DNA from: Acidiferrobacteraceae bacterium
GTDB lineage: Bacteria; Pseudomonadota; Gammaproteobacteria; Acidiferrobacterales; Acidiferrobacteraceae
Direction of reading: 5' to 3'
NCBI GenBank assembly: GCA_027343725.1
Contig: DAHWKH010000152.1
Coordinates: forward strand, 1-7,151
DNA: 7,151 bases
A program made the translations under genes and the position numbers. Of the stretch, positions 1 to 6,569 are shown in pieces (the stretch's first letter is position 1; each line of letters starts with the position of its first letter). The notes below the pieces were generated by a model. It saw only the letters and a list, made by a program, of their open reading frames with translations, was not told the DNA's origin and searched no databases.

Positions 1-70
1 CGCGCGCTCGTCATCGGCGATGATTTTCGGTTCGGTGCCGGACGCGCCGGGGATTTCGCGCTCTTGCGCG
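1..70. repeat. Direct repeat copy A, identical to 132-201, out of frame
   Basis: All 70 bases match bases 132-201 at an offset of 131; identity stops at base 71 (T versus C at 202). The copied piece encodes the GDDFRFGAGR segment of RibF, but here that segment reads in frame 1 and ends at a TGA at 82-84. The true ribF frame (frame 3) meets a TGA at 21-23 in this copy. Because 131 is not a multiple of three, the arrangement breaks ribF. It looks like the tail of a 131-bp tandem duplication (unit 71-201) or, more likely at a sequence edge in a gene that should be essential, an assembly join. The word TCTTGC occurs at 62-67 and again at 71-76, on either side of the junction. Confidence 0.97.
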
Positions 71-719
71 TCTTGCCGGCTTGAGCGCGCAGGACTTCAT
101 CGAGACGGTCCTGGTGCGGCGTCTGCGCCCGCGCGCGCTCGTCATCGGCGATGATTTTCGGTTCGGTGCCGGACGCGCCGGGGATTTCGCGCTCTTGCGC
201 GCGGCCGGTCACCGCCACGGCTTCTCGGTCGAACCGACGCCCACGTATTGCGAAGGGGGTGTGCGCGTCAGCAGCACGCGCGTGCGCCAAGCCTTGGCCC
301 GCGGGGTCTTGGATGAGGCCGCGCGTCTGCTGGGGGGGCCTTACACCTATGGGGGGCGGGTGGTCCATGGGGATGCGCGCGGGCGCCTGCTGGGATTTCC
401 GACGGCCAATCTCCTGATGCCGGACCCGCCGCCGCTCGCGGGCGTGTTCGCGGTGACGGTCGATACCGGGACGGGATCCGCGCACCCGGCGATTGCCAAT
501 GTCGGGCGCCGGCCGACGGTCGGCGGGGCGCGCGTGCTCCTGGAGGCCCACTTGCTCGATTTCGCAGGCGACCTCTACGGTCAGAGGCTCGCCGTCCGGT
601 TTCTGACGCGTTTGCGCGGCGAGCAGACGTTTTCGTCGCTTCAGGCCTTGCAGGCCCAGATCTCCCGTGATCGGGACGCGGCCCGGGCGTTTTTCGGTGA
701 ACGCGAGGTGGTATCATGA
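69..719 (+). CDS. ribF: Bifunctional riboflavin kinase / FAD synthetase RibF, 5'-truncated
   Basis: RibF phosphorylates riboflavin to FMN and then adenylylates FMN to FAD in the cytoplasm. The visible part holds the end of the N-terminal adenylyltransferase domain, with the GDDFRFGAGR segment (from 147) and the SSTRVR motif (270-287). The whole C-terminal riboflavin kinase domain follows, with GRVVHGD, the PTAN metal/nucleotide motif (399-410) and the conserved Glu at 543-545 in the LEAHLLDF segment. RibF proteins are about 310 aa; roughly the first 100 residues are missing. Coding similarity starts at about base 69 (RLAGLSAQDF, like RFAALTAQNF in E. coli). The TTG at 81 is simply an internal Leu codon, not a start. 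Upstream of 69 the frame is destroyed by the displaced repeat copy, so the true N-terminus is not in this window. The stop overlaps the ileS start (ATGA, 716-719), implying translational coupling. Confidence 0.93.
   Translation, partial: RLAGLSAQDFIETVLVRRLRPRALVIGDDFRFGAGRAGDFALLRAAGHRHGFSVEPTPTYCEGGVRVSSTRVRQALARGVLDEAARLLGGPYTYGGRVVHGDARGRLLGFPTANLLMPDPPPLAGVFAVTVDTGTGSAHPAIANVGRRPTVGGARVLLEAHLLDFAGDLYGQRLAVRFLTRLRGEQTFSSLQALQAQISRDRDAARAFFGEREVVS
132..201. repeat. Direct repeat copy B, in-frame inside ribF
   Basis: This is the second copy of the 70-bp repeat and the one in its natural place. It reads in frame as RALVIGDDFRFGAGR and continues smoothly into the rest of the adenylyltransferase domain. 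The flanks on both sides (LSAQDF before, CEGGVRVSS after) follow the order of known RibF proteins, so copy B is the authentic locus and copy A is the displaced one. Confidence 0.97.
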
Positions 720-3538
720 GTGCCGATTACAAGAGCACGTTGCAGCTGCCGCACACGGATTTCCCCATGCGCGGCAGTCTCCCCACGCGCGAACCGGAGC
801 AGCTGGAGGCCTGGCAGGCGCTGCCGCTTTACGAGCGCGTACGCGCCTTTCATGCCGGTCACCCGCGTTATGTCTTGCACGACGGTCCCCCGTACGCGAA
901 CGGCGCCATCCATCTCGGGCACGCGGTCAACAAGATCCTGAAGGACATCATCGTGAAGTCCAAGGGGTTCGCCGGCTTCGACGCCCCCTACGTGCCGGGC
1001 TGGGATTGCCACGGGCTGCCGATCGAGCTCGCGGTCGAGAAGACGCTCGGGCGCTGCGGGCGCGATGTCGATGCCACGACCTTCCGGGCAGCGTGCCGTG
1101 ACTACGCCGTGGCCCAGGTCGCCCGCCAGCGCGCCGACTTCGAGCGCCTCGGGATCCTCGGGGATTTCGCGCATCCCTATCTCACCATGGACCCGGCGTG
1201 CGAGGCCGGGATCGTGCGCGAGCTCGGGCGCATCCTCGCCCGCGGGCACGTCTATCGCAGTGAAAAACCGGTGCACTGGTGTGTGGACTGCCGCTCGGCG
1301 CTCGCCGAGGCGGAGGTCGATTACGAGGATCATGAGAGCACCGCGGTCGATGTCGCGTTCGCGTTCGTCGATCCCAAGGCGTTCTGGGAGCGCATCGGGG
1401 TGGGCGCGCGCGAGGGGGTCGTGAGCGCCCTGATCTGGACCACGACACCCTGGACCCTGCCTGCGAATCAGGCGGTCGCCGTGCACCCGGATATCCGCTA
1501 TCGCGTGATGGAGCGGGATGGGGCCTATTGGCTGGTCGCAGACGAGCTGGCCGACGCAGTCGCCGAGCGCTACGGGCGCGCGGATCGGGCAACCGACCTC
1601 ACCGTACCAGGCTCGGCGCTCATCGGGCTGACGCTGCGCCACCCCTTCCTCGAGCGCACGGTGCCCGTGATCCCCGGCGGACACGTGACCACCGACGCCG
1701 GCACGGGGCTTGTGCATATCGCGCCCGCGCACGGTGAAGAGGATTATCAGGCGGCGCGCCAGTACGCCCGCGACACCGGGTGGGAGATCGCGATCGCGGG
1801 CCCGGTCGGGGGTGACGGGCGTTTCCTCGCCGATACCCCTTACGTGGGCGGTTTGGCGGTCGCGGAGGGGAGCACGCGGCTCGTCGCACTCCTCGCGGAG
1901 CGCGGGGCGCTGTGGCACAAGGCCCGGATCGTCCACAGCTATCCGCACTGCTGGCGCCATAAGACCCCCATCCTTTTCCGCGCGACGCCCCAATGGTTTA
2001 TTTCCATGGAAAAAAGCGGTTTGCGCGCGGATGCCTTGAGCGCCATCGAGAGCGTGCGCTGGATGCCCGGCTGGGGACGAGAACGCATCGCGAACATGGT
2101 CGCGACGCGCCCCGACTGGTGCATCTCGCGCCAGCGCGCCTGGGGCGTGCCGATCCCGTTGTTCTTCCATCGCGAAACCGGTGAGCTCCATCCGCGGACG
2201 CTGGATCTCATGGAGGAGGTCGCGCGCGTGATCGAGCGCGAGGGGATCGATGGGTGGTTTTCGCGGCCGCCCGAGCACTGGATCGGCGCGCAGGCCCAGG
2301 ATTACGAGGCGGTCCGCGACGTTCTCGACGTGTGGTTCGATTCCGGCGCGACCCACGCCTGCGTCCTGAGGCAACGCCCCGAACTCACGGTCCCGGCGGA
2401 TCTCTATCTCGAGGGCTCGGATCAGCATCGCGGCTGGTTCCAGTCGTCGTTGCTGACCTCCGTGGCCGATTCGGGGCGCGCCCCGTACGAGGCGGTTCTC
2501 ACCCACGGTTTCACCGTCGACGCCCAGGGCCAGAAAATGGCGAAGTCGCGCGGCAACGGCATCGAGCCACAGGAGATCACGCGCAGCCTGGGCGCGGACG
2601 TGTTGCGGCTGTGGGTGGCGGCGACTGATTATCGCGCCGAGATGTCCTTGTCCCAGGAGATCCTCAAGCGCGTGACCGAGGCCTACCGGCGGTTGCGCAA
2701 CACCGCGCGCTATCTGCTCGCGAATCTCGCGGGTTTCGATCCCGACACCGATGCCGTCGCGATCGCGGATCTGTTGGCGCTCGATCGCTGGGCGCTCGCG
2801 CGCACGGCCGAGCTCGACCGGGAGCTGCGCGCGGCTTATGATGAATTTCAGTTTCACGGGGTGTATCAGAGATTGCAGCAGTTTTGTGTCGTGGACCTCG
2901 GCAGTTTCTACCTCGACGTCTTGAAGGACCGGCTCTACACCTCGGAGGCCGCAAGCCGTGAGCGCCGCTCGGCGCAAACGGTTCTGGCGCATATGCTGGA
3001 GGTAGTCGTGCGCCACATGGCGCCGATCCTGAGCTTCACCGCCGAAGAGGTCTGGCGCTACATGCCGGGCCGGCGATCCGAGAGCGTGTTTTTGAATACC
3101 TGGCACGCAGTCGCCGTGCCCGAGAGCGCCGCAGACGACCTGGCGTCGTGGCGTCTGATGCAGGATCTGCGCGAGGCCGTGGGGCCTGAGCTCGAGCGCC
3201 TGCGCGTGAGCGGGGCGGTGGGCTCGACGCTCGACGCCGAGCTCGATCTGTACGTGGGAGAGTCTCTCATGGCCGAGTTGTCCGGGCTTGCCGAGGAGTT
3301 GCGCTACGTCTTCATCACCTCGGATCTGCGCCTGCACGCGCTCGCTCAGCGGCCGAAGGAGGCCGCTGCGACCGCGCGTGAGGACGTGTTCGTGGTGGCG
3401 CAGGCCTCGGCGCACGCCAAATGTGCGCGCTGTTGGCACCACCGGCCCGAGGTCGGCACTCTCGCCCGCTATCCGGATCTGTGCCGCCGCTGTCTCGACA
3501 CCATCACCGGCTCGCCGAAGGCCAGGAGGTATGCCTAG
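716..3538 (+). CDS. ileS: Isoleucyl-tRNA synthetase IleS
   Basis: This enzyme charges tRNA-Ile with isoleucine and hydrolyses mischarged Val-tRNA-Ile; it is a cytoplasmic class I synthetase. The 940-aa length matches E. coli IleS (938 aa). Visible in order are the HIGH-type motif HLGH at residues 66-69, PGWDCHGLPIE shortly after, and the CP1 editing site with the Thr-rich TTTPW (242-246) and HGEEDY with Asp343. The KMSKS loop appears as KMAKS (607-611), with Ala in place of the first Ser. A C-terminal zinc site is formed by C903, C906, C923 and C926. The start is the ATG overlapping the ribF stop, preceded by GAGGTG (705-710) with 5-nt spacing. It is a bacterial type with the zinc tail, as in E. 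coli. No T-box-like leader is present, since the gene starts inside ribF. The KMAKS change is the only odd catalytic residue noticed. Confidence 0.98.
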   Translation: MSADYKSTLQLPHTDFPMRGSLPTREPEQLEAWQALPLYERVRAFHAGHPRYVLHDGPPYANGAIHLGHAVNKILKDIIVKSKGFAGFDAPYVPGWDCHGLPIELAVEKTLGRCGRDVDATTFRAACRDYAVAQVARQRADFERLGILGDFAHPYLTMDPACEAGIVRELGRILARGHVYRSEKPVHWCVDCRSALAEAEVDYEDHESTAVDVAFAFVDPKAFWERIGVGAREGVVSALIWTTTPWTLPANQAVAVHPDIRYRVMERDGAYWLVADELADAVAERYGRADRATDLTVPGSALIGLTLRHPFLERTVPVIPGGHVTTDAGTGLVHIAPAHGEEDYQAARQYARDTGWEIAIAGPVGGDGRFLADTPYVGGLAVAEGSTRLVALLAERGALWHKARIVHSYPHCWRHKTPILFRATPQWFISMEKSGLRADALSAIESVRWMPGWGRERIANMVATRPDWCISRQRAWGVPIPLFFHRETGELHPRTLDLMEEVARVIEREGIDGWFSRPPEHWIGAQAQDYEAVRDVLDVWFDSGATHACVLRQRPELTVPADLYLEGSDQHRGWFQSSLLTSVADSGRAPYEAVLTHGFTVDAQGQKMAKSRGNGIEPQEITRSLGADVLRLWVAATDYRAEMSLSQEILKRVTEAYRRLRNTARYLLANLAGFDPDTDAVAIADLLALDRWALARTAELDRELRAAYDEFQFHGVYQRLQQFCVVDLGSFYLDVLKDRLYTSEAASRERRSAQTVLAHMLEVVVRHMAPILSFTAEEVWRYMPGRRSESVFLNTWHAVAVPESAADDLASWRLMQDLREAVGPELERLRVSGAVGSTLDAELDLYVGESLMAELSGLAEELRYVFITSDLRLHALAQRPKEAAATAREDVFVVAQASAHAKCARCWHHRPEVGTLARYPDLCRRCLDTITGSPKARRYA
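3524..3529 (+). promoter_or_regulatory. Shine-Dalgarno AGGAGG that sets the lspA start
   Basis: A perfect AGGAGG lies inside the last codons of ileS, 8 nt before the GTG at 3538. The frame stays open much further upstream (to an ATG at 3421), but that would add about 39 residues overlapping the ileS zinc tail. The site therefore supports the short LspA form. Confidence 0.85.
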
Positions 3539-4014
3539 TGCTGCGCTACCTCGGGATCGCGGGCGTCGTCTTCGCGCTCGACCAGTGGAGCAAGTTCGAG
3601 GCCGTGCGCTACCTGAGCCGGGGCCCGGTGCGGGTGACCGCGTTTTTGAATCTCGCCCTGGTCTACAACCGCGGCGCGGCGTTCGGGCTCCTGAGCCGGC
3701 AAAGCGGTTGGCAGAACGGGCTCTTCATCGCCATCGCGGTCGTCATCATCGCGGGCATCATCGGATTTCTGGTGCGCGCGCGGCACGCGCACCGGATGAT
3801 GGTGGTGGCGCTGATGCTCGTGCTGGGCGGCGCGCTCGGCAATTTGGCGGATCGGATACGGATCGGCCGGGTGATAGATTTCCTGGATTTCCACATCGGG
3901 ACCTGGCATTGGTATACGTTCAATTTGGCCGATAGCGCCATCACCGTCGGGGCCGTGTTGCTGGCGGTCGATGCGCTGGTCGCGCGCGATACGGTCGCGA
4001 CCGAGAAGAAATAG
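3538..4014 (+). CDS. lspA: Lipoprotein signal peptidase II LspA
   Basis: LspA is the inner-membrane aspartyl protease that removes the signal peptide from diacylglyceryl-modified prolipoproteins. The protein is 158 aa (E. coli 164 aa). Four hydrophobic segments are visible at about 4-22, 61-79, 87-103 and 133-149. The catalytic Asp dyad is Asp105 in GALGNLADR and Asp132 in FNLADSAI; the 27-residue spacing equals that of D114/D141 in E. coli. The YNRGAAFG box (43-50) and the conserved Asp15 in the first helix are also present. The GTG start shares its G with the ileS TAG stop, and a perfect AGGAGG lies 8 nt upstream, so translation is probably coupled to ileS. The lspA-after-ileS order is standard in Gammaproteobacteria. 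Confidence 0.97.
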   Translation: MLRYLGIAGVVFALDQWSKFEAVRYLSRGPVRVTAFLNLALVYNRGAAFGLLSRQSGWQNGLFIAIAVVIIAGIIGFLVRARHAHRMMVVALMLVLGGALGNLADRIRIGRVIDFLDFHIGTWHWYTFNLADSAITVGAVLLAVDALVARDTVATEKK

Positions 4015-4018
4015 GAGG
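4013..4018 (+). promoter_or_regulatory. Shine-Dalgarno AGGAGG for fkpB, overlapping the lspA stop
   Basis: AGGAGG begins inside the lspA TAG stop and ends 5 nt before the GTG at 4024. It supports the GTG as the fkpB start and suggests that ribosomes finishing lspA can reinitiate. Confidence 0.8.
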
Positions 4019-4023
4019 CTCCG

Positions 4024-4473
4024 GTGGAGCGGGTCCAGGATGGCTGCCACGTATCCTTTCATTTCACGTTGTCGCTTGCCGATGGGACGCGCGTCGATGG
4101 CACCGAGGCCGGCGAGCCGTGGCAGATCGTGGTCGGCAGCGGGGAGCTCCCGAGCGGTCTCGATCGCTGTCTCCTGGGTCTTGCCGCCGGCGAGCACGCG
4201 CAATTCGTGGTCGCGGCCGCGGAGGCCTTCGGCGAGCGCAGCGAGGACGCGAGCGAGGTGTTTCCGCGGGCCCAGTTCCCGGCCGACGTTGATCTCATTC
4301 CGGGAATGGCGTTTGGTTTTACACTGCCGGATGGGAATGAAGTGATGGGGCAGGTGGTGGCGGTATCCGAGAGTGGCGTGGAGGTGGACTTCACGCACCC
4401 GCTGGCCGGTCACGACTTGGTGTTCGAAGTCGATATTGTCGCGATCGGGCCGGCGCAGGTGCCCGAGAGGTAG
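4024..4473 (+). CDS. fkpB: FKBP-type peptidyl-prolyl isomerase FkpB (SlpA, SlyD-like)
   Basis: This is a cytoplasmic prolyl cis-trans isomerase and chaperone of the SlyD/SlpA group. The 149-aa length equals E. coli FkpB. The FKBP half starts with VSFHFTLSLADG (10-21) and includes the GSGELPSGLD segment (38-47) and LLGLAAGE (50-57). An insert-in-flap chaperone domain follows from about AFGER (68-72) to the hallmark FTHPLAG (123-129), after which the chain returns to the FKBP fold (FEVDIVAI, 134-141). There is no His/Cys-rich metal-binding tail, which argues for FkpB rather than SlyD, as does its place between lspA and ispH. The start is GTG with a strong Shine-Dalgarno; 9 nt separate it from lspA, and ispH begins 1 nt after the stop. 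Confidence 0.95.
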   Translation: MERVQDGCHVSFHFTLSLADGTRVDGTEAGEPWQIVVGSGELPSGLDRCLLGLAAGEHAQFVVAAAEAFGERSEDASEVFPRAQFPADVDLIPGMAFGFTLPDGNEVMGQVVAVSESGVEVDFTHPLAGHDLVFEVDIVAIGPAQVPER

Positions 4474-4474
4474 C

Positions 4475-5431
4475 ATGAACGTCTATATCGCCAATCCGCG
4501 CGGGTTTTGCGCGGGAGTCGAGCGGGCCGTGGCCACGGTTGAGCGGGCGCTCGAGGAGTTCGGCGCCCCGGTCTACGTTCGCCACGAGATCGTCCATAAC
4601 CGGGCGGTGGTCGAGGGCCTGCGGGCGCGCGGGGCGGTGTTTGTGGACGATCTGGCGGATGTCCCCGAGGGCGCGCGCGTGGTGCTCAGTGCGCATGGCG
4701 TGGCACGGGCGGTCCGCGAGGAGGCCCGCGCGCGCGGACTGCGCGTATTCGACGCCACCTGCCCCCTGGTGTCGAAGGTCCACAAGGAGGTCGCGCGCTG
4801 GCGACGCGAGGGCTACGAATGCTTGTTGATCGGTCATGCCGGCCACCCCGAGGTCGAGGGGACCATGGGCCAGGTGGATGACGGGGTCTATCTCGTCGAG
4901 ACCGAGCAGGACCTTGCCACCGTCCCCATCAAAGACCCGGCGCGGGTCGCGTTCGTCACCCAGACGACCCTGTCCGTGGACGATACCGCGCGCCTGATCG
5001 CGGCCCTGCGCGCGCGCTTCCCCGCCGCTTGCGGCCCGCGCACGGATGACATCTGTTACGCCACTCAGAACCGCCAGGACGCCGTGCGCATGCTCGCGCA
5101 ACGGTGCGACGTGGTGGTGGTGATCGGATCCAGGCACAGCTCCAACGCCAATCGCCTGCGCGAGTGCGCATCGGCGTTGGGTGTGGCCGCGTATCTGGTC
5201 GATGGCCCGGAGGCCCTGGTACGGGGCTGGTTTTCGGATAAGGCCCGGGTCGGCGTGACCGCCGGGGCCTCGACCCCCGAGACCCTCGTGCAGGGGGTGG
5301 TCGCGCAACTCGTGGCCTGGGGAGCGAAGAGCGTCGAGGAACAAGCGGGGCCGACCGAGACCGTGGTCTTTTCCTTGCCGAAGAATCTCCTGCGGGACGC
5401 GCGCGCGACGCACTCGGCGCCCGTATCCTAG
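4475..5431 (+). CDS. ispH: 4-hydroxy-3-methylbut-2-enyl diphosphate reductase IspH
   Basis: IspH carries out the last step of the MEP pathway, reducing HMBPP to IPP and DMAPP with a 4Fe-4S cluster. The protein is 318 aa (E. coli 316). The three cluster cysteines are Cys12 (in NPRGFCAGV), Cys96 (DATCP) and Cys194 (DICYAT). Substrate residues are also visible: His41 (HEIVHNR), His124 and Glu126 (GHPEVEG), Thr164/Thr165 in TQTTLS, and Ser222/Asn224 in HSSNANRL. His221 stands where E. coli has Asn in GSKNSSN. GVTAGASTPE near the C-terminus is typical. The frame is open upstream to 4373, but the ATG at 4475 puts the family N-terminus at residue 1 and has GAGAGG (4465-4470) 4 nt before it. The gene starts 1 nt after fkpB, so it is certainly part of the same transcript. 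Confidence 0.98.
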   Translation: MNVYIANPRGFCAGVERAVATVERALEEFGAPVYVRHEIVHNRAVVEGLRARGAVFVDDLADVPEGARVVLSAHGVARAVREEARARGLRVFDATCPLVSKVHKEVARWRREGYECLLIGHAGHPEVEGTMGQVDDGVYLVETEQDLATVPIKDPARVAFVTQTTLSVDDTARLIAALRARFPAACGPRTDDICYATQNRQDAVRMLAQRCDVVVVIGSRHSSNANRLRECASALGVAAYLVDGPEALVRGWFSDKARVGVTAGASTPETLVQGVVAQLVAWGAKSVEEQAGPTETVVFSLPKNLLRDARATHSAPVS

Positions 5432-5473
5432 CGGTCTTCGCGTTTTTCCGTCGTGAGTGTCAGAATCCGCGCC

Positions 5474-6565
5474 ATGCGAACGCATCCTATCGTCGTCGTC
5501 GGCGGCGGCGTGATCGGCCTTATGACCGCGCGTGCCCTCGCCCGGCACGGGCACGAGGTCGTGGTTTTCGAGCGCGGCGCGCTGGGGCGCGAGGCGTCCT
5601 GGGCGGCGGGCGGGATCCTGTCGCCCCTCTACCCGTGGCGCTACCCCGATGCCGTCACGAGACTCTCCCAGGCAAGCCAAGCCGTCTACCCGGAGCTTTG
5701 CAAGGGGCTCGAGGAGGCGACGGGGATCGATCCGGAGTGGGAGCCCTCGGGGCTCTGGTGTTTGGGCGAGGGGGAGCGGGACCACGCCACGGCCTGGGCT
5801 GCGCGCTTTGGTGTCCGGCTCGAGGTCGACGCCGGCGGTGAATGGGGGCCCGGGCTGTGGTTGCCCGATGTCGCACAGGTCCGCCCGCCACGGCTTTTGC
5901 GGGCGTTGCGCGGGCAGCTTCAGAACCTGCCCGTCACGATTCGGGAGGAGGCCTGCGTGGAGGGTCTGCGATGGCAGCGCGGGGTCCTCACGGGGCTTGT
6001 CGTGAACGGCGAGGAGGTCGCGGCCAGCCGGCTCGTGGTGGCTGCCGGCCCCTGGAGCGCGCCGCTCCTGGCACGCTACGGCCTGCCCTTGCCGGTGACG
6101 CCAGTGAAGGGCCAGATGATCCTCATTCAGGCCCCGCGCGGCGCTTTGAAGACCATGGTCCTGAAAGAGGGGCGCTACCTCGTGCCGCGCCGGGACGGGA
6201 GTGTCTTGGTGGGGAGTACCCAGGAGACACAGGGCTTCGACAAAACGCTCACCGAGGAGGCGCGCGTGGCGCTGCGGGCGAGCGCCCTTGCGCTCTGGCC
6301 CGCTCTCGAGCCCTTCCCGGTCACCCACCAATGGGCCGGGCTGCGGCCGTCATCGCCCGAAGGTGTGCCCTTTATCGGCGAACACCCGGAAATCCGGGGC
6401 TGTTTCGTGAATACCGGGCATTTCCGTAACGGCATCGTGTTGGCGCCGGCGTCGGCGGAACTGGCGGCCGACCTCGTGCTGTGCGAAGATCCGGGCTGCG
6501 ACCCCGCACCCTATGCCCCGGACCGCAGTCTGGGAGGCGGGTCGGCCGTATCTGTGGTAAAATGA
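5474..6565 (+). CDS. thiO: FAD-dependent glycine oxidase ThiO (D-amino-acid oxidase family)
   Basis: ThiO oxidises glycine to the imine (dehydroglycine) used to build the thiazole of thiamine in aerobic bacteria; related enzymes oxidise D-amino acids or sarcosine. The 363-aa protein begins with the FAD-binding Rossmann motif (G10, G12, G15 in VVVGGGVIGL) and the ribose-binding Glu33 (VVFERG). EASWAAGGILSP follows, typical of the DAO family. The C-terminal half has GLRPSSPEG with Arg291, the expected substrate-carboxylate Arg, and the family signature TGHFRNGI (314-321). The ATG at 5474 is preferred because it places the Rossmann motif at residue 6; a GTG at 5453 would add seven residues. Neither has a recognisable Shine-Dalgarno. 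It lies 42 nt after ispH with no convincing terminator between, so read-through from the upstream operon is likely. No other thi gene is in view, so the exact substrate is inferred. Confidence 0.88.
   Translation: MRTHPIVVVGGGVIGLMTARALARHGHEVVVFERGALGREASWAAGGILSPLYPWRYPDAVTRLSQASQAVYPELCKGLEEATGIDPEWEPSGLWCLGEGERDHATAWAARFGVRLEVDAGGEWGPGLWLPDVAQVRPPRLLRALRGQLQNLPVTIREEACVEGLRWQRGVLTGLVVNGEEVAASRLVVAAGPWSAPLLARYGLPLPVTPVKGQMILIQAPRGALKTMVLKEGRYLVPRRDGSVLVGSTQETQGFDKTLTEEARVALRASALALWPALEPFPVTHQWAGLRPSSPEGVPFIGEHPEIRGCFVNTGHFRNGIVLAPASAELAADLVLCEDPGCDPAPYAPDRSLGGGSAVSVVK
6555..6563 (+). promoter_or_regulatory. Possible extended -10 promoter (TGGTAAAAT) before the Fur-family gene
   Basis: TG (6555-6556), one base, then TAAAAT (6558-6563) fits an extended -10 element and stands out in this GC-rich DNA. 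No -35 resembling TTGACA lies 16-18 bp upstream. Transcription starting 6-7 nt after the hexamer would begin at or beside the A of the ATG at 6570. The element overlaps the last codons of thiO. It is suggestive only. Confidence 0.4.
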
Positions 6566-6569
6566 GGAC

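Noticed and set aside
81..83. TTG at 81 as a ribF start
   Set aside because: It would leave a protein lacking the first third of the adenylyltransferase domain; the residues before it (RLAG) still match RibF, so it is an internal Leu codon.
2007..2014. A6G run in ileS resembling the A-AAA-AAG frameshift heptamer
   Set aside because: The reading phase is GAA AAA AGC, not A AAA AAG, and the downstream frame is the normal IleS sequence, so programmed slippage is not supported.
641..3442. A 933-codon open frame on the minus strand opposite ileS
   Set aside because: It is a shadow of a GC-rich gene with strong third-position bias. It has no recognisable motif or domain, whereas the plus strand encodes a complete IleS.
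3421..3537. Longer LspA starting at the ATG at 3421
   Set aside because: It would run through the ileS zinc-tail region and add about 39 residues absent from the family; the GTG at 3538 has a perfect ribosome binding site.
4373..4474. Longer IspH starting at the ATG at 4373
   Set aside because: The extra residues lie wholly within fkpB and are absent from IspH proteins; the ATG at 4475 gives the family N-terminus.
3535..4476. A 313-codon minus-strand frame opposite lspA and fkpB
   Set aside because: Same reason: composition-driven shadow with no domain and complete known genes on the plus strand.
5431..5447. Possible terminator after ispH (GCG-loop-CGC followed by T5)
   Set aside because: The stem is only three base pairs, too weak for an intrinsic terminator; thiO probably shares the transcript.
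4391..6331. A 646-codon open frame on the minus strand opposite ispH and thiO
   Set aside because: It spans two well-supported genes on the other strand, is rich in Arg, His, Pro and Gly, shows no motif, and is explained by base composition.
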